A stretch of DNA of 64,000 bases from Algoriphagus lacus. Lineage in GTDB: Bacteria; Bacteroidota; Bacteroidia; Cytophagales; Cyclobacteriaceae. The position numbers and the translations under genes are program-made. Below are positions 35,252-44,335 of this stretch, piece by piece. The notes beneath the pieces were generated by a model. It worked only from the letters and a program-made list of their open reading frames with translations. It had not been told where the DNA came from and ran no database searches. The DNA is taken from contig NZ_QXML01000001.1 of NCBI RefSeq assembly GCF_003583985.1, positions 248,001 to 312,000 on the forward strand, written 5' to 3'. Position 1 is the first letter of the stretch. Every line of letters begins with the position of its first letter.

Positions 35252-37020
35252 AGCCGACGCAATTTCGTCCATTCTGCCAAAAGAAACAGATTGTAGAGTG
35301 TCAGAAATTGGAATTTCACTCCGTCCTCCGGGTAGCGAAGCAGTTGTCTAACAGGTTTCGTGAATTTTTCCCCGTGGCTTCGATCAAACTCTTTGAGTGT
35401 TGAAAAAACCCGATTGGAAAACTCTCCTTTTTCGCTAAGCCATTCGCGCAAAGGCAATCCAAAACCGAACTTTTTGCGATCAGCCACCCAAGCCAGGTTT
35501 TGATCCCGAAGTAGATTTTTGATCCAAGGTTTACCACTTAGCAAGGCAGGATCCTCCACATTTTGCCAAATGCCCAAAACAGAGGAATCCAAATAGGGAG
35601 ATCGCCCTTCTATTCCATGTGCCATCAGGGCATTGTCGTGAATTTTTAGCACATCCTGAACGAGATATACTTGCCGGTCAAAATCCAGCATTCGCTTGTA
35701 TTCCGCAAGGTTGGAATTAAAAATCCGCTCGTAATCTCCCTTCAGTTCGGACGAGGGATTTTGCAGCGCAGAAAAATTGAGAAAAGTCTGATTTGGGTTT
35801 TTCCGAATGCCCGAGGTGAATTTTTTCCATTCTCTTCCAAATGGCAGTTTCTCCAAAGTAGTAGACCAACTCGTCCAAAAGCGATATTGCTCCCAGTACC
35901 TCAAAAATGCAGCATGACGCTGATATCCGCCCCAGAGTTCATCTGCTCCTGCGCCTGAGACTAAAACTTTGACTTGGGTTTTTGCTGTTTTGCCAATCAT
36001 CCAGGTCAAAAAACCTGCTGAATCTCCGATTGGGAGGTCAATACTTTGCAGGTACTCATCCCAGTTATTGAAAAAGACGGTTTGGTCAATTTCCAATACT
36101 CGGTGATTTATGGGAATCTGATTGGCCAAGCGGATGGCGGCATCCCCATCGGCATATTTAGAACGGTACTTTTTTTCAACCTGAATGGAATATCCCTGCA
36201 ATTGAGTACCGGTTTCCTGATACCAGAGTGCATACAACAGACTGCTGTCTGCCCCACCACTGAGCATAATTCCAACAGGAACATCTGCATGAAACTGATT
36301 AAGTATTGTCCGTTTCAATGCGTCACGAAAGCTTTCCTGGGTCGGGGTTAGGATTCCTATTTGTAAGGGAATCGTATCCCATCGGAAGGTGTCATGGCGA
36401 AAGATCGTGCTGTACCTGCCCGGTTTCCATTCTCTGATCCCTCGATGAAAAGTTTTGCCGGGTGATGGGAACCGGAAATGGAAATAATGCTCCACCTGCT
36501 CCCAATCCGGGGCATGCTCTTGGATTTTTGCAATCCCTCCGGTCTCGGAGGAAATCACCAAGGTGTCCGGGTTTTGGGCATAATACAGGGGCTTTTCCCC
36601 ATTTCCATCCCTGGCTACCAAGACTGATTTGTTTATCAGATCGACGTAAATCAGGGCAAACATCCCGTTGAGCTTTTCCAATCCTTTCGGACCAAAAAAT
36701 CTCAGGTAATGAAGCAAAACTTCCGTATCGGACTGAGTGATGAAGTCGATCCCCATTTTGGAAAGCAGACTTCTCAACTCTTGAAAATTGTAAATTTCAC
36801 CATTCAGGATCAGGAGGCTTTTTCCGTCAGGAGCCCATAAAGGCTGATCGGCATCAGGCCCGGGATGGAGGATTTTCAGTCGGTTGACACCAATCCAAAG
36901 ACCTGCCCAAGGAGAATATATCGCGTCCTGATCGGGACCCCGATGACGGGCCGAATCGACCAAAGCCTGAATTGAATCTTGATTTGCGCCTTTTCCCCAG
37001 ATTAAATGAATGCCGCACAT
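35248..37020 (-). CDS. asnB: Asparagine synthase (glutamine-hydrolysing) or related amidotransferase
   Basis: A 590-residue two-domain enzyme. The N-terminal Ntn glutaminase domain has the catalytic Cys2 (MCGIHLIWG), RHRGPDQDAIY, RLKILHPGPD and LILNGEIYNFQELR; the C-terminal synthetase domain has the ATP PP-loop SGGADSSLLYALW and SGAGADELWGGYQRH. It is slightly longer than E. coli AsnB (554). It uses glutamine nitrogen to amidate a carboxylate, normally aspartate to asparagine. Members of this family also occur in polysaccharide loci where they amidate sugar acids; being between nth and a glycosyltransferase, this one could do that. The start abuts the nth stop, and its stop overlaps the glycosyltransferase start. 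Confidence 0.9.
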   Translation of the reverse strand: MCGIHLIWGKGANQDSIQALVDSARHRGPDQDAIYSPWAGLWIGVNRLKILHPGPDADQPLWAPDGKSLLILNGEIYNFQELRSLLSKMGIDFITQSDTEVLLHYLRFFGPKGLEKLNGMFALIYVDLINKSVLVARDGNGEKPLYYAQNPDTLVISSETGGIAKIQEHAPDWEQVEHYFHFRFPSPGKTFHRGIREWKPGRYSTIFRHDTFRWDTIPLQIGILTPTQESFRDALKRTILNQFHADVPVGIMLSGGADSSLLYALWYQETGTQLQGYSIQVEKKYRSKYADGDAAIRLANQIPINHRVLEIDQTVFFNNWDEYLQSIDLPIGDSAGFLTWMIGKTAKTQVKVLVSGAGADELWGGYQRHAAFLRYWEQYRFWTSWSTTLEKLPFGREWKKFTSGIRKNPNQTFLNFSALQNPSSELKGDYERIFNSNLAEYKRMLDFDRQVYLVQDVLKIHDNALMAHGIEGRSPYLDSSVLGIWQNVEDPALLSGKPWIKNLLRDQNLAWVADRKKFGFGLPLREWLSEKGEFSNRVFSTLKEFDRSHGEKFTKPVRQLLRYPEDGVKFQFLTLYNLFLLAEWTKLRRL

Positions 37021-37692
37021 TTATACTTCGGCATCCTCCTCTACTGCTTTTCCTTTGGTCTTTTCAAAAAACTTGCAAAAATGCGTTATCGGACATTCCT
37101 CGCACTTTGGCTTGCGGGCAAGGCAGGTATATCTCCCATGCAAAATGAGCCAATGATGCGCGACATGGATGTACTGCTTGGGGATGTTTTTAACCAATTG
37201 CTTTTCAACTTCCAGCGGAGTTTTGGCAGTCATTGGAACCAATCCCAATCTTCTTGAAACCCGGAATACATGTGTGTCCACGGCCATGTTCGGTTGATTC
37301 CATACGACGGATGTGATGACGTTGGCTGTTTTTCTTCCTACACCCGGAAGCTTGGTCAGTTCGGCAACTGTCTCAGGGATTTCCCCGCCAAAATCCTCCA
37401 CCAACATTTTTCCCAAACCAAGCAAATGCTTGGTTTTATTGCTCGGGTAGGAAACAGACTTGATATATGGGAAAAGCTCATCAAATGAAGATGCGGCCAG
37501 GTGGGCCGGCGTCGGAAAATCCCGGAACAAGGCAGGCGTAACCATATTGATTCGCTTGTCGGTACACTGAGCAGAAAGTACCACTGCAATGAGAAGCTGA
37601 AATGGATTTTCATAATGAAGTTCCGTTTCGGCTGCAGGCATGTTTTCGGAAAAATGTTTGATAAACGCTTCGTAACGCTGTTTTTTGAGCAT
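37021..37692 (-). CDS. nth: Endonuclease III
   Basis: A 223-residue DNA glycosylase/AP lyase of base-excision repair, acting on oxidised pyrimidines. The helix-hairpin-helix LPGVGRKTA (115-123) carries the catalytic lysine K121; the catalytic aspartate is D139 (AVDTHVFR). The [4Fe-4S] ligands C190, C197, C200 and C206 have the canonical C-x6-C-x2-C-x5-C spacing. Length is close to E. coli Nth (211), with a short charged tail. It is the first gene of a minus-strand unit with asnB, whose start directly follows the nth stop; the functional link is unclear. Confidence 0.97.
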   Translation of the reverse strand: MLKKQRYEAFIKHFSENMPAAETELHYENPFQLLIAVVLSAQCTDKRINMVTPALFRDFPTPAHLAASSFDELFPYIKSVSYPSNKTKHLLGLGKMLVEDFGGEIPETVAELTKLPGVGRKTANVITSVVWNQPNMAVDTHVFRVSRRLGLVPMTAKTPLEVEKQLVKNIPKQYIHVAHHWLILHGRYTCLARKPKCEECPITHFCKFFEKTKGKAVEEDAEV

Positions 37693-38152
37693 GGGGGTGA
37701 AAACAAATGTTTGGAATCTGAAGATAACTAAGCAATTGGAAGGTCGAAAGATATTCCATTAAATCTTACCCGGATAACCGGATTTGCCAAAATCGAAACG
37801 CTTGGAAAAGACTTCAGCTATGGCGAGAATTTCAGCCAAAAATGTGAAGATTTTTAATGATTTGACTAACTTAAAAAGGGCATCCTCAAGCAGAACTCTT
37901 TCAGGAAAAGAAATCGCTATAACTTGATTATTTGAGGCTTATCCAGGCTTTTTTAATTCTTCGGCACATGGGATTTTTAGTGATTTTCAGATTTCTTTTT
38001 GGAAGCGAATCTTACCAAGGGATTAGCGATCAACCAGTCACCCTATTTTCATTACGGGGTAAGCACCTGAAATTTTTTTCTCATCAAACGCAGATTTCAC
38101 TTCTTCCAATACCAACCATCTAACCCTTATTTCAACTTAAAATTCTCTTCCT
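37693..38152. other. 460-base gap between nth and the MscS gene
   Basis: This gap lies between the divergent nth (minus) and MscS (plus) genes and must hold the promoters of both. I see no coding sequence with any recognisable product, no hairpin of note and no exact TTTG/TAnnTTTG pair. Confidence 0.5.
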
Positions 38153-38995
38153 ATGGAAAAATTTAATGCCTTCCCAGAAAAAGTATTGAATTGGCTGATT
38201 GATTTCGGCCCAAACCTGATCTCCGCAATTGCAGTCCTTGTCATTGGTATGACCATCATCAATTGGGCGTCCAGGATTCTCTCCCAAGCAATGGATAAAA
38301 AAAGTGTGGATAGTTCACTGCGCACTTTTGTTTCCAGTATGGTTTCCATCGGATTGAAAGTACTGCTTTTGATCACCGCTGCCGGAATGCTGGGAATTCA
38401 AACTACCTCATTTGTGGCCATTATCGGTGCATTGGGCTTGGCAGTTGGTTTGGCCTTGCAGGGATCCTTGGGAAATTTTGCCGGTGGGGTATTAATCCTA
38501 ATCTTCAAGCCATTCAAGCCAGGTGAATTAATAGAATCCAACGGACAAACCGGAGTAGTGAAGGAAATTCAGATTTTCAACACCATCCTCTTAACTCCCG
38601 AAAATAAAACTGTAATCCTGGCAAACGGCGCAGTCAGCAATAACACCATTATTAACTACAGCAGACATGGAAACCTGAGAGTGGATATTAACATGGCCAT
38701 TTCACCAAGTATGAATATCGAAAAAGCCAAAACCGTAGCCATGGAGGTCTTGAAAGCAAACGAAAAAGTGCTGAAGGATCCTGCCCCATCGGTGAATGTC
38801 CTAAAAGTCGGAGACGGGATGGTCACCCTAGCCATCCGGCCTTATGCCGATGAATCTCAGTATTGGGATGTGTTTTTTAGTCTTCAGGAAGAGATCAAAG
38901 TCGCTTTTGACCAAAATGAAATCGAAGGGCCAATTCCTACCCGACTGGTCATCAATAAAAACCAAAGCTCCACGGGGGTTCTTACTGATGATTAG
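38153..38995 (+). CDS. Small mechanosensitive channel (MscS family)
   Basis: A 280-residue MscS-type channel that opens under membrane tension to release solutes. Three membrane segments occur at about residues 18-40, 58-80 and 85-108. The third, pore-lining helix is GALGLAVGLALQGSLGNFAGG, with the small-residue (Gly/Ala) packing typical of TM3a and the kink before the beta domain (FKPFKPGELIE). The middle beta and C-terminal alpha-beta vestibule domains follow to residue 280, close to E. coli MscS (286). It is monocistronic; the 137 bases downstream to the P1 peptidase gene hold no clear terminator. Confidence 0.95.
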   Translation: MEKFNAFPEKVLNWLIDFGPNLISAIAVLVIGMTIINWASRILSQAMDKKSVDSSLRTFVSSMVSIGLKVLLLITAAGMLGIQTTSFVAIIGALGLAVGLALQGSLGNFAGGVLILIFKPFKPGELIESNGQTGVVKEIQIFNTILLTPENKTVILANGAVSNNTIINYSRHGNLRVDINMAISPSMNIEKAKTVAMEVLKANEKVLKDPAPSVNVLKVGDGMVTLAIRPYADESQYWDVFFSLQEEIKVAFDQNEIEGPIPTRLVINKNQSSTGVLTDD

Positions 38996-39131
38996 AAACA
39001 TAGAGCATTGGCCCCTTTGCGTTTCAAGGCTGACTTTTCTGCAATTATTTGTTTTTACAAAGTCTGCCCTAAAATAAATCCTGCCTATTGAAGACAATCC
39101 TTAACTTGATTCTTTGTCAAATCCCTAATAC

Positions 39132-40250
39132 ATGAAGTTTCTGCTCCCAAGCTTAATTCTACTGTTGACCATGAATTCGATCGTATATTCCCAATCCCGT
39201 CCCCGGGAACTTGGAGTCCATTTTGGGGTTTTGCCAACCGGGCCTTTGAATGCCATCACTGACGTGGCTGGTGTCAAGGTCGGCCACCTGACCAAAATTG
39301 AGGGGTCAACTATCCGAACCGGAGTCACCGCGATCTTACCTCATGGTGGAAATCTATTTCAGGAGAAGGTGCCTGCAGCAATTTTTGTCGGTAATGGGTT
39401 TGGCAAACTTGCCGGAGTCACCCAAGTGCAGGAATTGGGAAATATTGAATCTCCGATTATCCTGACCAATACCCTGAGTGTAGCCGCCGGAATTGAAGGC
39501 GTAGTCAAGTATTCAATGGCTCAGTCAAGAAATGAACAGCTGCAGTCCGTCAATGCAGTGGTAGGAGAAACAAACGATGGCTATTTGAATGAGATCCGGG
39601 GAATGCATCTTTCAACCGAAGACGTCATTCAGGCGATCCAGGATGCTAAATCAGGTCCTGTGCAGGAAGGTAATTTCGGCGCAGGAACAGGAACTGTATG
39701 TTTTGGCTGGAAAGGTGGAATTGGAACCGCCTCACGAAAACTTCCCGAAAGCTTGGGCGGCTATACCGTAGGGGTATTGGTACAGACCAATTTCGGCGGG
39801 AATCTTCAGATTGGAGGAGTCGCAGTTGGGGAAAAGCTGGGGAAATATCCCTTTCGTGATGCCCTGGAAAAATCCGACGGAAGTTGCATGATTGTCGTGG
39901 CAACAGACGCTCCCGTATTGGAGCGAAACTTGGAAAGGATGGCTCAACGCGCTATGATGGGATTGGCAAAAACCGGTGGTATTGCGTCCAACGGCTCGGG
40001 TGATTATGTCATTGCTTTTTCTACTGCCGAAGGACTGAGGATTCCGCATTCGAGCCAACCTCTATCCCTTCAAAAGGCTGAATTTCTAGGAAATGAAGAC
40101 ATGACTTCCCTTTTCCTGGCCGTGATCGAAGCTACCGAAGAGGCGATTATTAATTCACTTTTCGCAGCAGAATCAATGACTGGCAAAGACGGTAGGGTCG
40201 TGGAAGCCCTGCCCAAAGCTCAGGTTTTGGAATGGATCCACAACAAATAA
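39132..40250 (+). CDS. P1-family (DmpA-like) self-processing aminopeptidase
   Basis: A 372-residue protein with a signal peptide (MKFLLPSLILLLTMNSIVYSQ, cleavage near residue 21), so probably periplasmic. The family segments are ARELGVHFG-like start (RPRELGVHFGVLPTGPLNAITDV), VGHLTKIEGSTIRTGVTAILP, GNGFGKLAGVTQVQELG and FGAGTGTVCFGWKGGIGTASR. The Ntn-like nucleophile is S289 in SNGSGDY, and autoproteolysis between G288 and S289 would create the two subunits, as known in DmpA. It cleaves N-terminal residues from short peptides or amides. The stop codon directly abuts the stop of the convergent DUF202 gene with no terminator between. Confidence 0.92.
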   Translation: MKFLLPSLILLLTMNSIVYSQSRPRELGVHFGVLPTGPLNAITDVAGVKVGHLTKIEGSTIRTGVTAILPHGGNLFQEKVPAAIFVGNGFGKLAGVTQVQELGNIESPIILTNTLSVAAGIEGVVKYSMAQSRNEQLQSVNAVVGETNDGYLNEIRGMHLSTEDVIQAIQDAKSGPVQEGNFGAGTGTVCFGWKGGIGTASRKLPESLGGYTVGVLVQTNFGGNLQIGGVAVGEKLGKYPFRDALEKSDGSCMIVVATDAPVLERNLERMAQRAMMGLAKTGGIASNGSGDYVIAFSTAEGLRIPHSSQPLSLQKAEFLGNEDMTSLFLAVIEATEEAIINSLFAAESMTGKDGRVVEALPKAQVLEWIHNK

Positions 40251-40670
40251 TCAGGGATTATATGCCTTCCAAAGTAGCAAACTGACTAAGAAAAACGCCA
40301 AAAGAAGCAATAAAACCGAAAGCAACGCTGCCACCGAATAGCGACTTTCCGGGAAGCTCTTCTTCAATATTCTCATGCTTTTGAGATGCTGCAAAAGCGA
40401 GAGAATCAAAATGATAAAAGAAATACTATAAAGGACCAAGGCAAGTTCACGGCCCGTAAAAGCTTCAAAAAGTGGTGTTTTCCCGGATTCCAGCCGGTTG
40501 AAAAAAAACTCATACACCCCAACCCCAAATGCCAGAATGGTTATGGATGTTCTTACCCAGGCAAGCTGCAAGCGCTCAAAAGCTGTTCTGGTCCGTTCGA
40601 GTTGGATTAGTTTTTTAGCCTTTTTCTTGAGGGGCTTTCCCCCGTCCTTTTCTTCAAGGAGATCATCCAT
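40251..40670 (-). CDS. DUF202 (YidH-like) membrane protein
   Basis: A 139-residue protein with a charged cytoplasmic N-terminus (about 40 residues, Lys-rich) and three membrane segments at about residues 40-60, 75-95 and 112-135. LERTRTAFERLQLAWVRTSITILAFGVGVYEFF is the DUF202 signature (L-x3-RT-x-LA-x-xRT). Function is unknown in the family. The gene is monocistronic, convergent with the P1 peptidase gene with zero spacing; 160 bases separate it from the SDR gene upstream, with no clear feature. Confidence 0.9.
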   Translation of the reverse strand: MDDLLEEKDGGKPLKKKAKKLIQLERTRTAFERLQLAWVRTSITILAFGVGVYEFFFNRLESGKTPLFEAFTGRELALVLYSISFIILILSLLQHLKSMRILKKSFPESRYSVAALLSVLLLLLAFFLVSLLLWKAYNP

Positions 40671-40830
40671 ACGTAGAGTTCTTTTTACTGGCTATGTTAA
40701 ATAGAAATTCGGTAAGAAATCAGGTTAAGTCTAAACTACCTAGCCCAAAAAATTTAAGGGTATTCCAAACCCCGGCGGTCAAATCCTTGGACGGATTAAT
40801 GATGCCACCTTCCCACAAATTACCCGGAAT

Positions 40831-41589
40831 CTAATATGCCGTCCAGCCTCCGTCAGCAGTGATGACGGCTCCTGTAATGAAGGAAGAATCATCTGAAGCC
40901 AGAAACAAGGCAGTTTTGGCAATTTCCTCGGGTTCGCCCATCCGCGGATTGGACCCGATTCCCGAACTGCACAGAACTGCCCCTTCTGCATCCGGCTGGG
41001 CATTTTTCATGATGTTGGTATTAACTCCTCCCGGAGCAATTGCATTGCATCGGATGCCCTTTTTGGCATACATAAAGCCGATGTTTTTGGTCATTCCAAT
41101 TAATGCGTGCTTGGAAGTGGTATAGGCAAGTCCTGCCCTCGCACCATTAAGGCCTCCGATTGAAGAAATATTGATAATCACACCCTTTCCTTTAGGAAGC
41201 ATCTGGTTGATTGCAAGTCGACTGGTATAAAAGGGGCCGTTCACATTTACTGCCATGACTTTTTCCCACAGCCCATCTCCCAGGCGATCCAATGGAGTGA
41301 AATTGTCCATGATGCCGGCATTGTTGACTAAAATATCCAAGCCCCCAAACTCGGACAAGGTCACTTCGATCAGGTTTTTGACAGATTCTTCGCTTGAGAC
41401 ATCACAGAAAATTCCAATGGCATGTCCTCCTTGCTTTCGGATTTCCCCTGCGACAAGGTCTGCTTCGGTCTGGTCCAAATCAGCCAGGGCCACTTTGGCT
41501 CCTTCCTTGGCAAACAAGATTGCAATGGCTTTGCCCATTCCGGAGGCAGCACCAGTTACGATTGCGGTTTTGTTTTCGAGTTTTTTCAT
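40831..41589 (-). CDS. Short-chain dehydrogenase/reductase
   Basis: A 252-residue SDR of the classical (FabG-like) type if the start is the ATG at 41589 (MKKLENKTAIVTG); an ATG 6 bases upstream is also possible. The NAD(P) motif is TGAASGMGKAIA (TGxxxGxG); NNAG occurs in LVNNAGIMDN; the catalytic serine is in NISSIGG, and Y-x3-K in YTTSKHAL. A conserved acidic residue after strand 2 (ALADLDQTEA) suggests NAD rather than NADP preference. The substrate is unknown. The gene begins 10 bases after the PEP synthase stop, so the two are co-transcribed. Confidence 0.93.
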   Translation of the reverse strand: MKKLENKTAIVTGAASGMGKAIAILFAKEGAKVALADLDQTEADLVAGEIRKQGGHAIGIFCDVSSEESVKNLIEVTLSEFGGLDILVNNAGIMDNFTPLDRLGDGLWEKVMAVNVNGPFYTSRLAINQMLPKGKGVIINISSIGGLNGARAGLAYTTSKHALIGMTKNIGFMYAKKGIRCNAIAPGGVNTNIMKNAQPDAEGAVLCSSGIGSNPRMGEPEEIAKTALFLASDDSSFITGAVITADGGWTAY

Positions 41590-41599
41590 GATCATCGAA

Positions 41600-43969
41600 T
41601 TAGCGTTCGTTTTCGGCCTGAATCATATTTTCGATGCCTTTAATCAAGGCGTCGGAATTGAAAGAAATGCTGTCAATCCCCTGGGAGATCAGGAATTTGG
41701 CAAAGTTGGGATTGTCACTGGGTGCTTGGCCACATAATCCGATCTTTCTCGCGGCAGCTTTTGCTTCTCTGATAACCTGAGAAATCATCCACGTCACTGC
41801 AGGATTATTTTCATCAAAAAGATCACCCAACACCTCTGAATCCCGATCCACACCCAGAGTCAGTTGTGTGAGATCATTTGATCCAATCGAGAAGCCATCA
41901 AAAATCCGGGCAAATTCTTTGGCCAGAATAACATTGGAGGGAATTTCAGCCATGACGTAGATTTCCAATCCCTTTTCCTTTTGTTTTAATCCGAAATCAG
42001 CCATTAAGGAAATGACTTTTTCTCCTTCCTCCGGAGTTCGGCAAAACGGGATCATTACCTTGAGATTTTCAAGGCCCATTTCTTCCCTTACCCGCTTTAC
42101 TGCTTCGCATTCAAGTCGAAAACCTTCCCGATAGCGATCGTGATAATAGCGAGATGCCCCTCGAAACCCGATCATGGGGTTTTCTTCAGAAAGTTCAAAC
42201 TGATGACCCCCAAGCAGATTGGCGTATTCGTTGGTTTTGAAATCACTCATTCTCAGGATGACATCTTTGGGGTAAAAAGCTGCCGCAATCGTGGCAACTG
42301 CCTGTGAAAGCTTATCCACGAAATATTCTTTTTTGTCCGTGTAGCCGTGACAGAGGTTTTCGATTTCTTCCTTTTCCCCTTGATTTTGGAGTTGATCAAA
42401 ATGAACCAAGGCCATGGGGTGAATCCGTATGCTATTGTTCACGACAAACTCCATCCTCATCAGGCCTACGCCTTGGTTGGGGAAAAAGGACAAGTCAAAG
42501 GCTTTTTCCGGATCTGCAAGGATAAACATGGGCTGGGTCTTGGGTAACTGCAATCCTCGAAAATCATGATCAATGACTTTCCATTGCAGGGCACCTTGGT
42601 AGACTTTGCCGATCTTTCCCGATGAGGTGTCCAAGGTGACTACATCTCCATCTTCCAAGGATTGGAGGGCGGATTCAGCCCCGACTATCGCCAGCGCTCC
42701 AACTTCCCTTGCTACAATGGCCGCATGGCTGGTCCTTCCTCCTTTGGCGGTTATGATTGCCCCTGCTTTTTTCATGATCGGATCCCAGTCCGGATTGGTG
42801 ATCTCAGTGACCAAAATCTCTCCGGATTGGAGCTTGTCAGATTCGGAAGGAGAATGTAAAATTCTGACTTTCCCTGAGGTAATTCCACTTCCGATGGAGT
42901 ATCCAGAGACTAGGACTTTGCTTTTTTCCAAAAGGGAAAATTCTTTGACCAAGTAGGGATCTTTTTCTGCGTGGACGGTTTCGGGCCTGGCCTGTACGAT
43001 AAACAGTTTACCCGAGATACCGTCTTTAGCCCATTCGATGTCCATGGGCATTCCATAATGGTTTTCAATTTTGACTGACCAATCTCCCAAAGTCTGGATT
43101 TCAGGATCCGATAAAACAACTTCCTTTTGCCTTTCAATCGGAGTGTCTACGTTGACGATTCCCCCGGATTCGGCATAAACCATAGTTTTGGTTTTGGATC
43201 CGATTTTCTTAGAAAGGATCGGATATTTTCCTTTTTTCAAAGTGGGCTTGAAAACCAAAAACTCATCGGGAATCACCGCCCCCTGCACGATATTTTCACC
43301 CAAACCCCAGCAACCTGTAATCAAAACCGCATCCCTAAAGCCGGATTCAGGATCAATGGAAAAGCAAACGCCACTGCTCGCCAAATCTGACCTGACCATG
43401 AGTTGAACCCCAACAGAAAGGGCGATTTCTATTTTGTCGAATCCTTTGTCAAATCGGTATTTGATCGCCCGGGCATTGTAAAGAGATGCAAAACACGACT
43501 TCACAGCTTTGAGCAAGGCTTCGTTTCCACGGATGTTCAAAAAGGATTCATGTTGTCCGGCAAAACTGGCTCCAGGCAAGTCTTCCGCTGTCGCACTACT
43601 CCTTACCGCTACGTCCAATTCACGGCCATGGGCCTGACATAAGTTTTGATATGAGTTCAGGATTTCCGTTTCGAGCTGGGTTGGGATCTTCGAGTCCAGA
43701 ATTAGCTTTTTGATCTCAACTGAAAGTTCCCGGAGGTTTGCAAAATGGTTTTTATCCAACTGATGGAGTAAATCACGGATTGGCTGGTCGAGTCGGTTTT
43801 CTTTTTTGAAAAATCGGAAGGCATCAGCTGTCGTTGCAAATCCATCCGGAATATGAATGCCAATGGGAACGAGGTTTCGATACATTTCACCAAGAGAGGC
43901 ATTTTTTCCCCCAACTTTGGCAACGTCACCAATGCTAAGCTGGCCAAACGGGATTACCAGATTATCCAT
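41600..43969 (-). CDS. ppsA: Phosphoenolpyruvate synthase
   Basis: A 789-residue enzyme that makes PEP from pyruvate and ATP with AMP and phosphate as products, a gluconeogenic step. The N-terminal ATP-grasp-like domain has GGKNASLGEMYRNL, SSATAEDLPGASFAGQHESFL and GLGENIVQGAV; the central phosphohistidine domain has TAKGGRTSHAAIVAR with His near 415; the C-terminal PEP barrel has GLMRMEF, NPMIGFRGASRYY and GLCGQAPSDNP with the catalytic cysteine. Length matches E. coli PpsA (792). It leads an operon with the SDR gene. An FNR-like palindrome lies at 44057-44070, 88 bases upstream, so regulation by a Crp/Fnr-family protein is possible. Confidence 0.96.
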   Translation of the reverse strand: MDNLVIPFGQLSIGDVAKVGGKNASLGEMYRNLVPIGIHIPDGFATTADAFRFFKKENRLDQPIRDLLHQLDKNHFANLRELSVEIKKLILDSKIPTQLETEILNSYQNLCQAHGRELDVAVRSSATAEDLPGASFAGQHESFLNIRGNEALLKAVKSCFASLYNARAIKYRFDKGFDKIEIALSVGVQLMVRSDLASSGVCFSIDPESGFRDAVLITGCWGLGENIVQGAVIPDEFLVFKPTLKKGKYPILSKKIGSKTKTMVYAESGGIVNVDTPIERQKEVVLSDPEIQTLGDWSVKIENHYGMPMDIEWAKDGISGKLFIVQARPETVHAEKDPYLVKEFSLLEKSKVLVSGYSIGSGITSGKVRILHSPSESDKLQSGEILVTEITNPDWDPIMKKAGAIITAKGGRTSHAAIVAREVGALAIVGAESALQSLEDGDVVTLDTSSGKIGKVYQGALQWKVIDHDFRGLQLPKTQPMFILADPEKAFDLSFFPNQGVGLMRMEFVVNNSIRIHPMALVHFDQLQNQGEKEEIENLCHGYTDKKEYFVDKLSQAVATIAAAFYPKDVILRMSDFKTNEYANLLGGHQFELSEENPMIGFRGASRYYHDRYREGFRLECEAVKRVREEMGLENLKVMIPFCRTPEEGEKVISLMADFGLKQKEKGLEIYVMAEIPSNVILAKEFARIFDGFSIGSNDLTQLTLGVDRDSEVLGDLFDENNPAVTWMISQVIREAKAAARKIGLCGQAPSDNPNFAKFLISQGIDSISFNSDALIKGIENMIQAENER

Positions 43970-44335
43970 TATTTTGGGTTTAGGTAATAAGAAAACAGAG
44001 TCTTAAACCTACCCAAAATATAGCCTGAACTCTATGACCGAATAGGGGTGGTTTTCCTGATAAAAATCAGATTGTTTGTGGCTTATCGGGGCATATATCT
44101 TAATTCTCCTCTTATGTGGAGGCAATTTTCTGATGATACCTGAGGTAATGGCTAAGATATAGGAATCCAAAAGGTGAATTTTCAAGTGGACCTGGATCTT
44201 TCTGGTTGGTAAAACTTAAGCCAAAGACAATTGGGTGATAAAGGGAAAAGGAAAACGTGAGGAGAGAGGCTTTCCAAGAAAAAAGTTTTGGAATGGGCGA
44301 AAAAATCTCATTTTTAGTGCTTTCTCCAATTTTTT
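43970..44335. other. 366-base divergent gap between ppsA and a membrane protein gene
   Basis: This gap holds the promoters of ppsA (minus) and the 44336 gene (plus). The only clear structure I see is the palindrome at 44057-44070. No coding sequence and no terminator are apparent. Confidence 0.5.
44057..44070. promoter_or_regulatory. FNR/Crp-like palindromic site upstream of ppsA
   Basis: CTGATAAAAATCAG is a 14-base inverted repeat, CTGAT-n4-ATCAG, whose core TGAT-n4-ATCA matches the FNR consensus TTGAT-n4-ATCAA at eight of ten defined positions. It lies 88 bases before the ppsA start. Binding by a Crp/Fnr protein is an inference from the shape of the site. Confidence 0.45.

Noticed and set aside
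42312..42320. DnaA box in ppsA (TTATCCACG)
   Set aside because: A single one-mismatch copy inside coding sequence with no neighbours; expected by chance in 64 kb.
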